From NCBI GenBank assembly GCA_044225825.1, contig JBGAIB010000010.1, positions 62,001 through 126,000 on the forward strand: 64,000 bases of DNA, in the 5' to 3' direction. Shown here piece after piece: positions 25,133 to 32,940 of the stretch (positions are counted from its first letter, which is position 1; each line of letters opens with the position of its first letter). This stretch comes from Bog-950 sp044225825. GTDB lineage: Bacteria > Bacteroidota > Bacteroidia > Chitinophagales > LD1. The notes under the pieces are model-generated. The model was not told the DNA's origin. It worked only from the letters and a program-made list of their open reading frames with translations, and searched no databases. The translations under genes and the position numbers were made by a program.

Positions 25133-26416
25133 CTACGCCAGTTGCTCTGCTTTTTTAAACACCAGCTTTTCGCGTTCCGGTCCGGTTGAAATCATGGAGA
25201 TCTCGGTTGACAGGTATTCCTCTACAAACTGCAGGTACCCCAGGAATGTTTCCGGAAGGTCGTCGTAGTTGGTATAGTTACGCAGGTCGGCTTTCCAACC
25301 GCACAACTTGTGATAAACGGGTTTAATATCGGCCTGACAGATATCGTAAGGAATCTGACTGCTGCGTTTGCCGTTAATCTCGTATTCCGTGCAGGCCTCA
25401 ATAGTTTCAAAATCGTTTAACACATCGGCCTTGGTCATGGCTATTTGGGTGACACCGTTGATCATAATGGCGTATTTAAGCGCCGGCAGATCAATCCAAC
25501 CGGTGCGGCGCGAACGGCCTGTGGTAGCCCCAAATTCGTTACCGATTTTGCGGATCAATTCGCCTGTCTCGTCATTCAGTTCAGTAGGAAAAGGACCACT
25601 GCCCACACGGGTGGCGTAGGCTTTTGCAATACCGATTACTTCCTTGATTTTATTTGGTGCAATACCCAATCCATTACAAGCACCGGAGGTAATTGTGTTG
25701 GAAGATGTTACATAGGGGTAGGTGCCGAAGTCGATATCCAGCATTGTGCCCTGCGCGCCTTCTGCCAGGATTGATTTACCGGCTGACAGTGCATTGTTCA
25801 GGTAGTATTCGCTGTCAATCAGGTTCAACGAACGCAGGAAGTCGATTGCTTCGAACCAGGTTTTCTCCGTTTCCTCCAGCGAAAATTCAAAATCATAAAT
25901 CTTCAGCAGGTGCAGGTGCTTTTCCTTTACGCGGTCGTAAATACCTCTAAAGTCGCTGCTTTCAATATCGCCAATACGCAAACCGTTGCGGCCTGTTTTA
26001 TCCATATAAGTAGGAGAGATGCCACGCAGGGTAGAGCCGATTTTACTCTGACCTTTTGCGGCCTCGCTGGCGGCATCCAGTATTTTGTGCGTTGGCAGTA
26101 TCAAATGCGCTTTACGCGAAATGAATAAGCGCTTGTTAATCTCCACACCTTTCGCTGTCAGCTGCTCAATTTCCTTTTTAAGGGTAACCGGATCAATTAC
26201 CACACCGTTACCTATCACGTTTACGGGACGCTCGTGTAAAATGCCGCTTGGTACGGTGTGCAAAATGGTCTTTACCCCATCAATTACCAGGGTATGGCCG
26301 GCATTAGGACCACCCTGAAAGCGGGCAATAACATCATATTTATCGGCCAGGTGGTCAACGATTTTGCCTTTGCCTTCATCGCCCCACTGTAGGCCCAAAA
26401 GTATATCAACGTGCAT
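25133..26416 (-). CDS. purA: Adenylosuccinate synthetase
   Basis: The 427-residue enzyme catalyses the GTP-dependent joining of IMP and aspartate, the first committed step to AMP. The N-terminal GLQWGDEGKGKIVDHLA holds the P-loop-like GDEGKGK. GGPNAGHTL, TLRGISPTYMDK, EGAQGTMLDIDFGTYPYVTSS and TGRSRRTGWIDL are the standard family blocks. It stands as a single gene, separated from the STAS gene by a terminator. Confidence 0.97.
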   Translation of the reverse strand: MHVDILLGLQWGDEGKGKIVDHLADKYDVIARFQGGPNAGHTLVIDGVKTILHTVPSGILHERPVNVIGNGVVIDPVTLKKEIEQLTAKGVEINKRLFISRKAHLILPTHKILDAASEAAKGQSKIGSTLRGISPTYMDKTGRNGLRIGDIESSDFRGIYDRVKEKHLHLLKIYDFEFSLEETEKTWFEAIDFLRSLNLIDSEYYLNNALSAGKSILAEGAQGTMLDIDFGTYPYVTSSNTITSGACNGLGIAPNKIKEVIGIAKAYATRVGSGPFPTELNDETGELIRKIGNEFGATTGRSRRTGWIDLPALKYAIMINGVTQIAMTKADVLNDFETIEACTEYEINGKRSSQIPYDICQADIKPVYHKLCGWKADLRNYTNYDDLPETFLGYLQFVEEYLSTEISMISTGPEREKLVFKKAEQLA

Positions 26417-26423
26417 AGCTAAA

Positions 26424-26457
26424 ATTTAAACCCGCCGGGGTTTCACCGTGCGGGCTT
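26424..26457 (-). terminator. Terminator after the Fur-STAS operon
   Basis: On the minus strand AAGCCCGC pairs with GCGGGTTT (8 bp, one G-U), followed by an A/T-rich run with T tracts. It lies between the STAS gene stop and the purA start. Confidence 0.6.
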
Positions 26458-26478
26458 TTATCGGTTAAGTAGTTTTAA

Positions 26479-26817
26479 TTAGTTCGATTTAAGAAAACCA
26501 ATGGCAGCCGCCTCGTCGCTATAAACAGGGAAGAGGGTTTCCAGCTTGGTCATTTGCAATAACTTTCTCATTTGCTCCGGTAAACCGCACAGTGCCAGTT
26601 CGCCGCCCGCGTTACGGGTTTTCGACAAGGCCGTCATCAGCATACCCAAACCGGTGCTGTTTATAAACTTCATTTCGGACAGGTTAAACAACACTTTTTT
26701 AGTGCCCGCTTCAATGTTTTGCTTCAGTAATTCCATTACCGGACCATTGGTGTTTTCGCCCAGCAGGTTGCCTTCCAGCGAAATTACAAGCACGCCCTCT
26801 TTCAATTCATTCTTCAT
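26479..26817 (-). CDS. STAS-domain anti-sigma-factor antagonist-like protein
   Basis: From the ATG at 26815-26817 the protein has 112 residues, MKNELKEGVLVISLEGNLLG onward. It is a single STAS domain like SpoIIAA/RsbV. The conserved FNLSEMKFINSTGLGMLM loop contains the serine that partner kinases phosphorylate in this family. Upstream in-frame codons to 26901 overlap the Fur-family gene and lack family similarity. It lies 17 bp after that gene on the same strand. The partner anti-sigma kinase is not in the window. Confidence 0.85.
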   Translation of the reverse strand: MKNELKEGVLVISLEGNLLGENTNGPVMELLKQNIEAGTKKVLFNLSEMKFINSTGLGMLMTALSKTRNAGGELALCGLPEQMRKLLQMTKLETLFPVYSDEAAAIGFLKSN

Positions 26818-26834
26818 ACGTGTGTTGGGTGGTT

Positions 26835-27350
26835 TTATGCGTTTGTTGTTTCTATTTCTTTTTTGGATTCCAGTTCGCGTTTTATCTGGCAATTTCCGCA
26901 AATGCCATACATGTTCAACGAATGGTGTGTTATTTTAAAGTTCAGTAATTCCCCCATCATGGTCTTTATCTGTTGAATGCGAGGATCGCAAAATTCAACC
27001 ACTTTTTTACAATCTACACAAATGATGTGATCATGCTGTTTATAACCGTAGCTTTTTTCGTACTGCGCCTGGTTTTTACCGAACTGGTGTTTTTTTACCA
27101 GGTCGCAGCTAACCAATAATTCCAGCGTATTATAAACGGTAGCGCGGCTCACATTGTATTTCTTTTTCACCAGGGTTTCATACAGGCTTTCGGCATCAAA
27201 GTGGTCGTCGCGGCTATAGATCTCGTCCAGTATAGTAAAGCGCTCGGCGGTTTTACGCAGGTCTTTCTGTTCCAGGTAGGCGGAGAAAATGTTTCTTACT
27301 TCTTCCAGTAATTCCTTTCTGTTCTGAATCACGCCCGAAAATACGGCCAA
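26835..27350 (-). CDS. Fur/PerR-family metal-dependent repressor
   Basis: The 171-residue frame is a Fur-family regulator. It has a winged helix with YNVSRATVYNTLELLVSCDL as recognition region, metal-site HDH (106-108), and two structural-zinc CxxC pairs (CVDC 111-114, CGNC 151-154). Fur, PerR and Zur cannot be told apart safely from sequence. The start is uncertain: the full frame opens with TTG at 27350, while GTG at 27330-27332 gives MIQNRKELLEEV, a more usual N-terminus. The STAS gene follows in the same operon. Confidence 0.88.
   Translation of the reverse strand: MAVFSGVIQNRKELLEEVRNIFSAYLEQKDLRKTAERFTILDEIYSRDDHFDAESLYETLVKKKYNVSRATVYNTLELLVSCDLVKKHQFGKNQAQYEKSYGYKQHDHIICVDCKKVVEFCDPRIQQIKTMMGELLNFKITHHSLNMYGICGNCQIKRELESKKEIETTNA
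27336..27343 (-). promoter_or_regulatory. Possible -7 box of the Fur-family gene
   Basis: On the minus strand TATTTTCG, a one-change variant of TAnnTTTG, lies 3 nt before the GTG at 27332. This would give a leaderless message starting at that GTG and argues against the TTG start. No convincing -33 element was found. Confidence 0.3.
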
Positions 27351-27457
27351 AAGCCGACATCGCCAATGGAATTCTACGGTTGTTTATAATCTGTTTTTTA
27401 TCAACGGTTTGGGGTTTCACATTGGCCGCAATCAAAATGTGGTTCAGACTGATTTTA

Positions 27458-27577
27458 GACTGAGGTTTTACCGGGTTTTACTGAGAAAATGCTTGGGTAA
27501 AAAGCAATTACGGAGCTTTTTAAGTGATTGGTTTTTAGCTGGTTAACATCGCGATACTGAGTTTCGACTGAGGTTTT
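27458..27577. repeat. Direct repeats GACTGAGGTTTT in the Fur-upstream gap
   Basis: The 12-mer GACTGAGGTTTT occurs at 27458-27469 and 27566-27577. Each copy is preceded by TTT and followed by further partial copies (TTACTGAG, GCTGAGGTTTTC). Together with A/T-rich sequence they fill the middle of the 544-bp gap 27351-27894, which contains no convincing gene. They could be regulator sites or decayed repeats. Confidence 0.4.
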
Positions 27578-27751
27578 GCTGAGGTTTTCGCTTTTCACTA
27601 GATCTCCCACTTCCTTTACTTCCGTAAAGATAATAATTAAATAATTAAAAAGGAAACAAAGTTAGACAAATGGATTTTATTATTATCGATAGCACTTAAT
27701 TTTTAGGATTGTGCCGGTAAAGTGGGGATGTGTTTTGCCTGAGTGTCTCGA

Positions 27752-27856
27752 CCACCCCGTCAAGAATCCGGTTCCCGTATTCTTGCCACCCCTCCTGATC
27801 CCGAAGTCTCGGGAAGGAGGGGAATTTTAACAGCGCAGCCTCTGCGGGGCTGGTGG
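27752..27856. repeat. Hairpin-cluster palindromic element (REP-like)
   Basis: Three hairpins follow one another. CAAGAAT/ATTCTTG is at 27761-27785. A long one at 27789-27822 has arms CCCCTCCT/AGGAGGGG with inner TCCCGA/TCGGGA. CAGCC/GGCTG is at 27836-27852. The outer CCACC (27752) can pair with GGTGG (27852-27856) and enclose all three. Hairpin-rich CCACCCCTCC...GGAGGGG sequences are common dispersed intergenic repeats in Bacteroidota (recollection). It lies 39 bp downstream of the outer-membrane protein gene's stop. Confidence 0.55.
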
Positions 27857-27894
27857 AGGGTTGCGTTTGGTAGATGCGGTTGTTTAGAATAGCT

Positions 27895-28590
27895 CTAATT
27901 TGTTACCGGCGCATCTTGTGGATTGGCTATGCGGGTTGCTTTTGGTTTGCCGCCTATTGCAATTGCCACCTTAAGCCCAAGGGTATTAACAAGGCCTTCA
28001 AAATCATAGAAGGATTTGAAGAATAAACGGTTTTCGATAGTAAGATTCAATGCCAGGTTTCGTGGTAAGCGGATCGAGAGGCCGAGACCAACAGGAACTC
28101 CAATTTGTACAGGGGTAAAGCCAGGTAATGAGTTACGGCTTAAGGTGCGATACCACATGGTGGTGCCTAATGTTTCCCAATAAGAATTATAACTGAACTT
28201 GTAAGCCAGTGCAAAATTGGCCAGTACACCGGCATGGGCCAGAAATCGCACTTTTTTATGTCCGCCTTCTATTTCGGCCATTAGAGGAACTGTTATGTAA
28301 GCGCAGTTATTATAAATCTGCGTAACGGAGGAAGATTTGGTATGATCACCGTAGGACGTAAAGTATTTATAGCCGCTGCATTCCAGCCCTATTGAAACGC
28401 CGAATTCCTTTTTGCTTATAAACCGGTAACTTACTGCAACCAAAGGCAATGCTTTTTTTACTGCCGGAGTGCGCACTGACAAGTTGATGAAACCAACATT
28501 AACACCGGCCCCAACATCCAGGTAATGGCTTTGGGCATAAGTAGCAAGGCTTAGGGCTAGTAATATAAGTAAGTTCCCTAAGGTTTTCAT
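27895..28590 (-). CDS. Outer-membrane beta-barrel protein
   Basis: From the ATG at 28588-28590 the protein has 231 residues, with signal peptide MKTLGNLLILLALSLATYAQ. Alternating hydrophobic strands such as LDVGAGVNVGFINLSVRT, FGVSIGLECSGYKYF and IGVPVGLGLSIRLPRNLALNL indicate a small eight-strand-type barrel of the OMP_b-brl class. It ends in a charged tail (KATRIANPQDAPVTN) rather than an aromatic residue. The frame extends to a TTG two codons upstream. The specific function is unknown. Confidence 0.8.
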   Translation of the reverse strand: MKTLGNLLILLALSLATYAQSHYLDVGAGVNVGFINLSVRTPAVKKALPLVAVSYRFISKKEFGVSIGLECSGYKYFTSYGDHTKSSSVTQIYNNCAYITVPLMAEIEGGHKKVRFLAHAGVLANFALAYKFSYNSYWETLGTTMWYRTLSRNSLPGFTPVQIGVPVGLGLSIRLPRNLALNLTIENRLFFKSFYDFEGLVNTLGLKVAIAIGGKPKATRIANPQDAPVTN

Positions 28591-28694
28591 AGACAAGGGA
28601 TTCTTTCAAATATACGGAAGGTTTTTTTAGTGTGCATTAGAGCTTGTTAAGTTTGCTTTCAATTGCTTTATTTTACTATGTATAAACTGATGTT

Positions 28695-29201
28695 ATGAAT
28701 GGCATACAGGCGATAGGTATAAGTGATTTTGAACGGTTCTTCAGCATTTGGAAGCAAGGGTTAGCGGAAGCAATTTCCAATGAAATGGCTACAACGGCCA
28801 TTGATGAGGACCATTATCGTAACGCTTTTAAGAAGCACTTTGAACAGTTAATCGAACCCTTTGCAATTTGGGGCTACTATGATGGCGGAGAACTGCAAGC
28901 CTGGGTCTCGTTATTGCCTTGCCAGGCAGGTGTAATTATGGAACAAAATTTCGCCCAGATAAGCCTTTATGTCGACAACCTTTACAAAACGAAAGGCATA
29001 GGGAAATTGTTGGTGAAGTATGCCGTAGAGCAGGCCCGGCAGCATACCTGTTTATGGTATATTCTGGCTTACATCAGCGAGCAGAATGTACCTGTTCAAT
29101 GGATAGTAAAATCTCAAGGGTTTACCAAAGTGGGGGTGTTGCCCAATGCCACCAAAAATACGCTTGTGCCTATGCTTGGGTATTGGGTGCTGGGGTTATA
29201 A
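28695..29201 (+). CDS. GNAT-family N-acetyltransferase
   Basis: The 168-residue protein has the GNAT acetyl-CoA core: strand ISLYVDNLYKTKGIGKLLVK contains the acetyl-CoA loop (K-T-K-G-I-G-K), followed by helix YAVEQARQH. WIVKSQGFTKVGVLPN is the C-terminal motif. The substrate is not predictable. It is a single gene, convergent with the collagen-like gene 10 bp away. Confidence 0.82.
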   Translation: MNGIQAIGISDFERFFSIWKQGLAEAISNEMATTAIDEDHYRNAFKKHFEQLIEPFAIWGYYDGGELQAWVSLLPCQAGVIMEQNFAQISLYVDNLYKTKGIGKLLVKYAVEQARQHTCLWYILAYISEQNVPVQWIVKSQGFTKVGVLPNATKNTLVPMLGYWVLGL

Positions 29202-29211
29202 GGCACCAGTT

Positions 29212-30501
29212 TTAATTTACCTGAAAGGCAACAATATTATCCTCCGCCCAGGCATTGCCGCCAAAGTTGCTAAGGGTTTGGGTGGTGTTGCTGTAGCTGG
29301 TGTTGCCGGCCAGGTAGTAATAGGTCTTGTTTCCTCCGGAAGTGTTGTTAATGATAATGCTGCCATACAGCACTGCATACAGCGAAGGTCCCACCAGGCT
29401 GCCACTTGCCAATGGCGAACCGATGATGTCGGGGCTGGAGGAGAATATCCCCGGTCCATCGGAAAAGGTGCTGCGCAGCCAAAAGTAGGAGTTGGAAGGC
29501 GAGTTAGCGCCTGCACTCATCAGCATGGTAACGGTGACAGAGAATTTGCCGGGCGGCAACGTGATGCTGGTGCCGGTATACACATAGGTGCCGGTGTTGT
29601 AAGGTATATTAATACCAGCGCCTACCAGTGCTCCGTACGTAGCATTGATGGTAGCGGGTTTCCAGGTACCTACACCATTGGCATCGCTTGTTAAAATGTA
29701 ACCGTTAGCCTGGGTACCATCGGCCAGTTGAAAGGCACCGGCAGTGGGACTGTTTATAGAAAGCCTGTAAGCCGGTGAAGTGGTTCCGATACCAATATTG
29801 CCTGCGCTGCTGATACGCATCCGTTCCAGGTTATTGCTCGCTACCACCACATCGGCTGCGTTGGTGCTGCCTATAAAGTTGTTGTTGGCCGGTGTACCAA
29901 TGGGGGAGGTGGAGGCGTTTACGGCCGTATTGCCTGTAAGTTTCCAGAACAGGTTATCGGGGTCGGTGGGTGTCCATGCCGTGCCGTTATACATCAACAG
30001 GTTGTTGTTGGCCGGTGCAGTGTTGCTTACTGCGGTGTTTTGTAAACCTGCTACGGTGGGGTTAGGGTAGTTGCCGGTAAGGTCGCCGCCTGCAGCACCC
30101 AGTGGACCGGTTGGTCCGGTTATGCCTTGTAAACCTGTAGGGCCTGTATCGCCTGTGGGGCCTTGAGCACCTGTGGCACCTGTGGCGCCGGTAATACCTT
30201 GCGGGCCTGTGGGACCCACTACTGGGTTGGCCGGATTGCAGAGTGATTCCCAGTTTACGGAAACAGCATTGTAGAAGAATACGCAGGCTGAGTCGGTATC
30301 GTATACCATTAGTCCATTAGCAGGGGCGGCAATTGCAGTTCGCTGCAAGGCGGTCATACGTGGTATTAGCAAACCCTTGTTACTGGCATCTACATGCAAC
30401 AGGGCCGACGCATCGGGGTTGGCAATGCCGATACCTACGTTGTTTTGCGAAAAAGCAGAAAAGCTGCCAAGCAGCAGAAGTGCGGCGCTGAGTTTCTTCA
30501 T
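29212..30501 (-). CDS. Secreted collagen-like triplet-repeat protein
   Basis: The 429-residue protein has a signal peptide (MKKLSAALLLLGSFSAFSQ) and an N-terminal module with NVGIGIANPDASALLHVDAS and GLLIPRMTALQR, which is typical of Bacteroidota cell-surface and tail-fibre-like proteins. A run of about 14 Gly-x-y triplets follows (residues 96-138, GPTGPQGITGATGATGAQG...). The GNYPNPTV and ISSAGNIGIGTTSPAYRLSI repeats are like phage tail-fibre/chaperone-associated head domains. The C-terminus is a beta-rich TNF/C1q-like end. It is presumably a trimeric surface fibre (inference). Confidence 0.82.
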   Translation of the reverse strand: MKKLSAALLLLGSFSAFSQNNVGIGIANPDASALLHVDASNKGLLIPRMTALQRTAIAAPANGLMVYDTDSACVFFYNAVSVNWESLCNPANPVVGPTGPQGITGATGATGAQGPTGDTGPTGLQGITGPTGPLGAAGGDLTGNYPNPTVAGLQNTAVSNTAPANNNLLMYNGTAWTPTDPDNLFWKLTGNTAVNASTSPIGTPANNNFIGSTNAADVVVASNNLERMRISSAGNIGIGTTSPAYRLSINSPTAGAFQLADGTQANGYILTSDANGVGTWKPATINATYGALVGAGINIPYNTGTYVYTGTSITLPPGKFSVTVTMLMSAGANSPSNSYFWLRSTFSDGPGIFSSSPDIIGSPLASGSLVGPSLYAVLYGSIIINNTSGGNKTYYYLAGNTSYSNTTQTLSNFGGNAWAEDNIVAFQVN

Positions 30502-30538
30502 ACCGCTAAAGTAGTGATTCAGGAAAGGAGATTCAAGT

Positions 30539-32776
30539 CTATTCCGTGTCCTCGCTATCGAATCGGCTAACCTCCAGAATACCGTCCAGTGAGGTCATGC
30601 GGTGGATGAGGTCTTCCAATTCAGCAGTATCGTGCACATACACCATTATGCGGCCCTCGAATACTCCATCGGAGCTATCGAAGGAGATAGAGCGCATGTT
30701 GAGGTTCATTTGGCCGGTAATGATGTTGGTGATTTTGTTTACCAAGCCCACATCATCTAAGCCGGTAAGCTTGATACCGGTAAGGAAGGCAATTTCGTGC
30801 TGTTTGGTCCAGCGGGTTTTGATAATGCGATACGCGTATTTGCTCATCAGCTGCACCGCATTGGGGCAGTTGGTCCGGTGTATCTTAATACCATCCTGTA
30901 TGGTAAGGAATCCGAACACGTCATCACCGGGTATCGGGTTACAACAAGGGGCAAATTTGTAATCAATCTTATCCGAAGTTTCGCCCATAATCAGCAACTC
31001 GGCATTTTTCTGCAGGGTGGCTTTTACTACTTCGTCAATGTTTTCGTTAGCGCCCAGTTTTTGAGCGTTCTGCACTTTCGGCAGTTTTATTTTGCCGGCA
31101 ATTACTTCCAGTTTCTCCAGTTGGGCTACATCAATCTTTTTACCCGCAATAGAGAAATAAAGATCGGTTGCGGAAATCATTTTAAAGTAGTTCATCAGCA
31201 ACAGGATGTTGGCTTCGGAAATCTCCATCCGTAACTGCTTCATCTTCTTCTCCAGCATTTCCTTGCCTTCGGTAGCTACTTTCTTCTTCTCGTCCTTTAG
31301 GGTTTGCTTAATAACCGAGCGGGCTTTGGCGGTAACCACATAGGTTAGCCAATCCTCGTTTGGAACCTGCTTGTTGCTGGTAAGTATTTGAATCTGGTCG
31401 CCGTTTTTAAGCACATAGCTTAAAGGCACCAGCTTGTTGTTTACCTTAGCGCCTATACATTTTTTACCTACATCGGAGTGAATCTCGAAGGCAAAGTCAA
31501 GGGCGGTAGCACCTTTACGCAGGCGTTTTAAGTCGCCTTTAGGAGTAAATACAAAAATCTCGTCGCTAAAGAGCTCGTACTTAAACTCGTTTACCACATC
31601 CAGTGCAGTGGCATCGCTGCTGCTTAGCACGCCGCGTATTTTGTTCAGCCATTCATCCAACGCGCTATCGGCGCTGCCTTCTTTATACTTCCAGTGTGCG
31701 GCAAAACCCTTTTCGGCAATTTCGTGCATACGCTCGGTGCGTATCTGAATTTCCACCCACTTACCCGAATTACTCATCACCGTAGTGTGCAGGGCTTCGT
31801 AACCATTGGCCTTAGGGTTGCTGAGCCAATCGCGCAGGCGCTCGGGGTTAGGATGATAGATATCGGTTATAGCCGAATAAACACCCCAGCAATCGCTCTT
31901 TTCTTTTTCCGGGTCCGATTTCAGGATGATGCGGATGGCAAACAGGTCGTATATCTCTTCGAAAGGAACACCCTTGTTCTTGATTTTATTAAAAATGGAA
32001 AAGATAGACTTAGGACGGCCATAGATATCGAAATGGAAGCCGCGCTTTTCCAGTTCTTCCTTAAGCGGGCGAATAAAGTCGTGAATGAATTTAGTGCGCT
32101 CGCGCTTGGTTTCGTTCAGGCGGCGGGCAATCTCCTTGTAGGTGTCCGGTTCGGTATGCTTTAACGAGAGGTCTTCCATCTCGGTTTTAATAGCATACAA
32201 ACCCATACGGTGTGCCAGCGGTGCATACAAAAACATGGTTTCGCTGGCAATTTTCAATTGCTTTTCGCGCTTAAGCGAGTCGAGCGTACGCATGTTGTGC
32301 AGACGGTCGGCCAGCTTAATCAGGATTACGCGTATATCGTCGTTCAGCGTAAGCAGTAACTTGCGGAAGTTCTCCGCCTGCAGGCTGCTATTCAAATCGA
32401 AGATGCCCGAGATTTTAGTAAGGCCATCCACAATTTTTGCCACCTCTTTATTAAAATGACTTTCAATTTCCTGCAGCGTTACTTCGGTGTCTTCTACCAC
32501 ATCGTGCAACAGGGCACAGATAACCGATGTAGCATCCAGCCCCATTTCTTCCGTGACTATACGGGCCACTTTAATCGGGTGTATCACATAAGGTTCGCCA
32601 CTTTTACGGCGCATATCCTTATGGGCTTCCATCGAAATCTCGAAGGCCTGGCGAATCATTTTCTTTTCGCCCGGCGAAACGTTTTTGCGCAGGGAGCGCA
32701 ACAAGGCACGGTATTCTTTTAAAATTACCTTCTTCTCGGCTTCTAAATCGATGGTATGTTCGGTGGTACTGTTCAT
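30539..32776 (-). CDS. relA: Bifunctional (p)ppGpp synthetase/hydrolase (RelA/SpoT homologue)
   Basis: The 745-residue long RSH protein controls the stringent-response alarmone. The HD hydrolase domain is intact (ALLHDVVEDTEVT with HDVVED at 91-96, and the ADRLHNMRTL helix). The synthetase domain carries YGRPKSIFSIFNKI and the YEALHTTVM region. A TGS domain follows (DEIFVFTPKGDLKRLRKGAT), then helical and CC-type regions (APCCNPIPGDDVFGF). A C-terminal ACT domain runs about 665-745. Both catalytic halves look active, as expected if it is the sole long RSH. It is a single gene. Confidence 0.95.
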   Translation of the reverse strand: MNSTTEHTIDLEAEKKVILKEYRALLRSLRKNVSPGEKKMIRQAFEISMEAHKDMRRKSGEPYVIHPIKVARIVTEEMGLDATSVICALLHDVVEDTEVTLQEIESHFNKEVAKIVDGLTKISGIFDLNSSLQAENFRKLLLTLNDDIRVILIKLADRLHNMRTLDSLKREKQLKIASETMFLYAPLAHRMGLYAIKTEMEDLSLKHTEPDTYKEIARRLNETKRERTKFIHDFIRPLKEELEKRGFHFDIYGRPKSIFSIFNKIKNKGVPFEEIYDLFAIRIILKSDPEKEKSDCWGVYSAITDIYHPNPERLRDWLSNPKANGYEALHTTVMSNSGKWVEIQIRTERMHEIAEKGFAAHWKYKEGSADSALDEWLNKIRGVLSSSDATALDVVNEFKYELFSDEIFVFTPKGDLKRLRKGATALDFAFEIHSDVGKKCIGAKVNNKLVPLSYVLKNGDQIQILTSNKQVPNEDWLTYVVTAKARSVIKQTLKDEKKKVATEGKEMLEKKMKQLRMEISEANILLLMNYFKMISATDLYFSIAGKKIDVAQLEKLEVIAGKIKLPKVQNAQKLGANENIDEVVKATLQKNAELLIMGETSDKIDYKFAPCCNPIPGDDVFGFLTIQDGIKIHRTNCPNAVQLMSKYAYRIIKTRWTKQHEIAFLTGIKLTGLDDVGLVNKITNIITGQMNLNMRSISFDSSDGVFEGRIMVYVHDTAELEDLIHRMTSLDGILEVSRFDSEDTE

Positions 32777-32940
32777 TACTTTGCTTGAATATACGAATAA
32801 CCCTGCAGGAAATAAAACCGCTTTAACGGCTATTGGCGAAGAAATAATATAGCTGTTAAAGCAGTATGCTGATACGCAGTTTGTTACCCACTATTACGCC
32901 TGTTGATGTACAACTTTGTACGCAGGATACCACGTGATGA

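Noticed and set aside
30100..30230. Short-period repeats suggestive of a CRISPR or microsatellite
   Set aside because: They are in-frame Gly-x-y codons of the collagen-like protein; there are no spacers or constant repeats.
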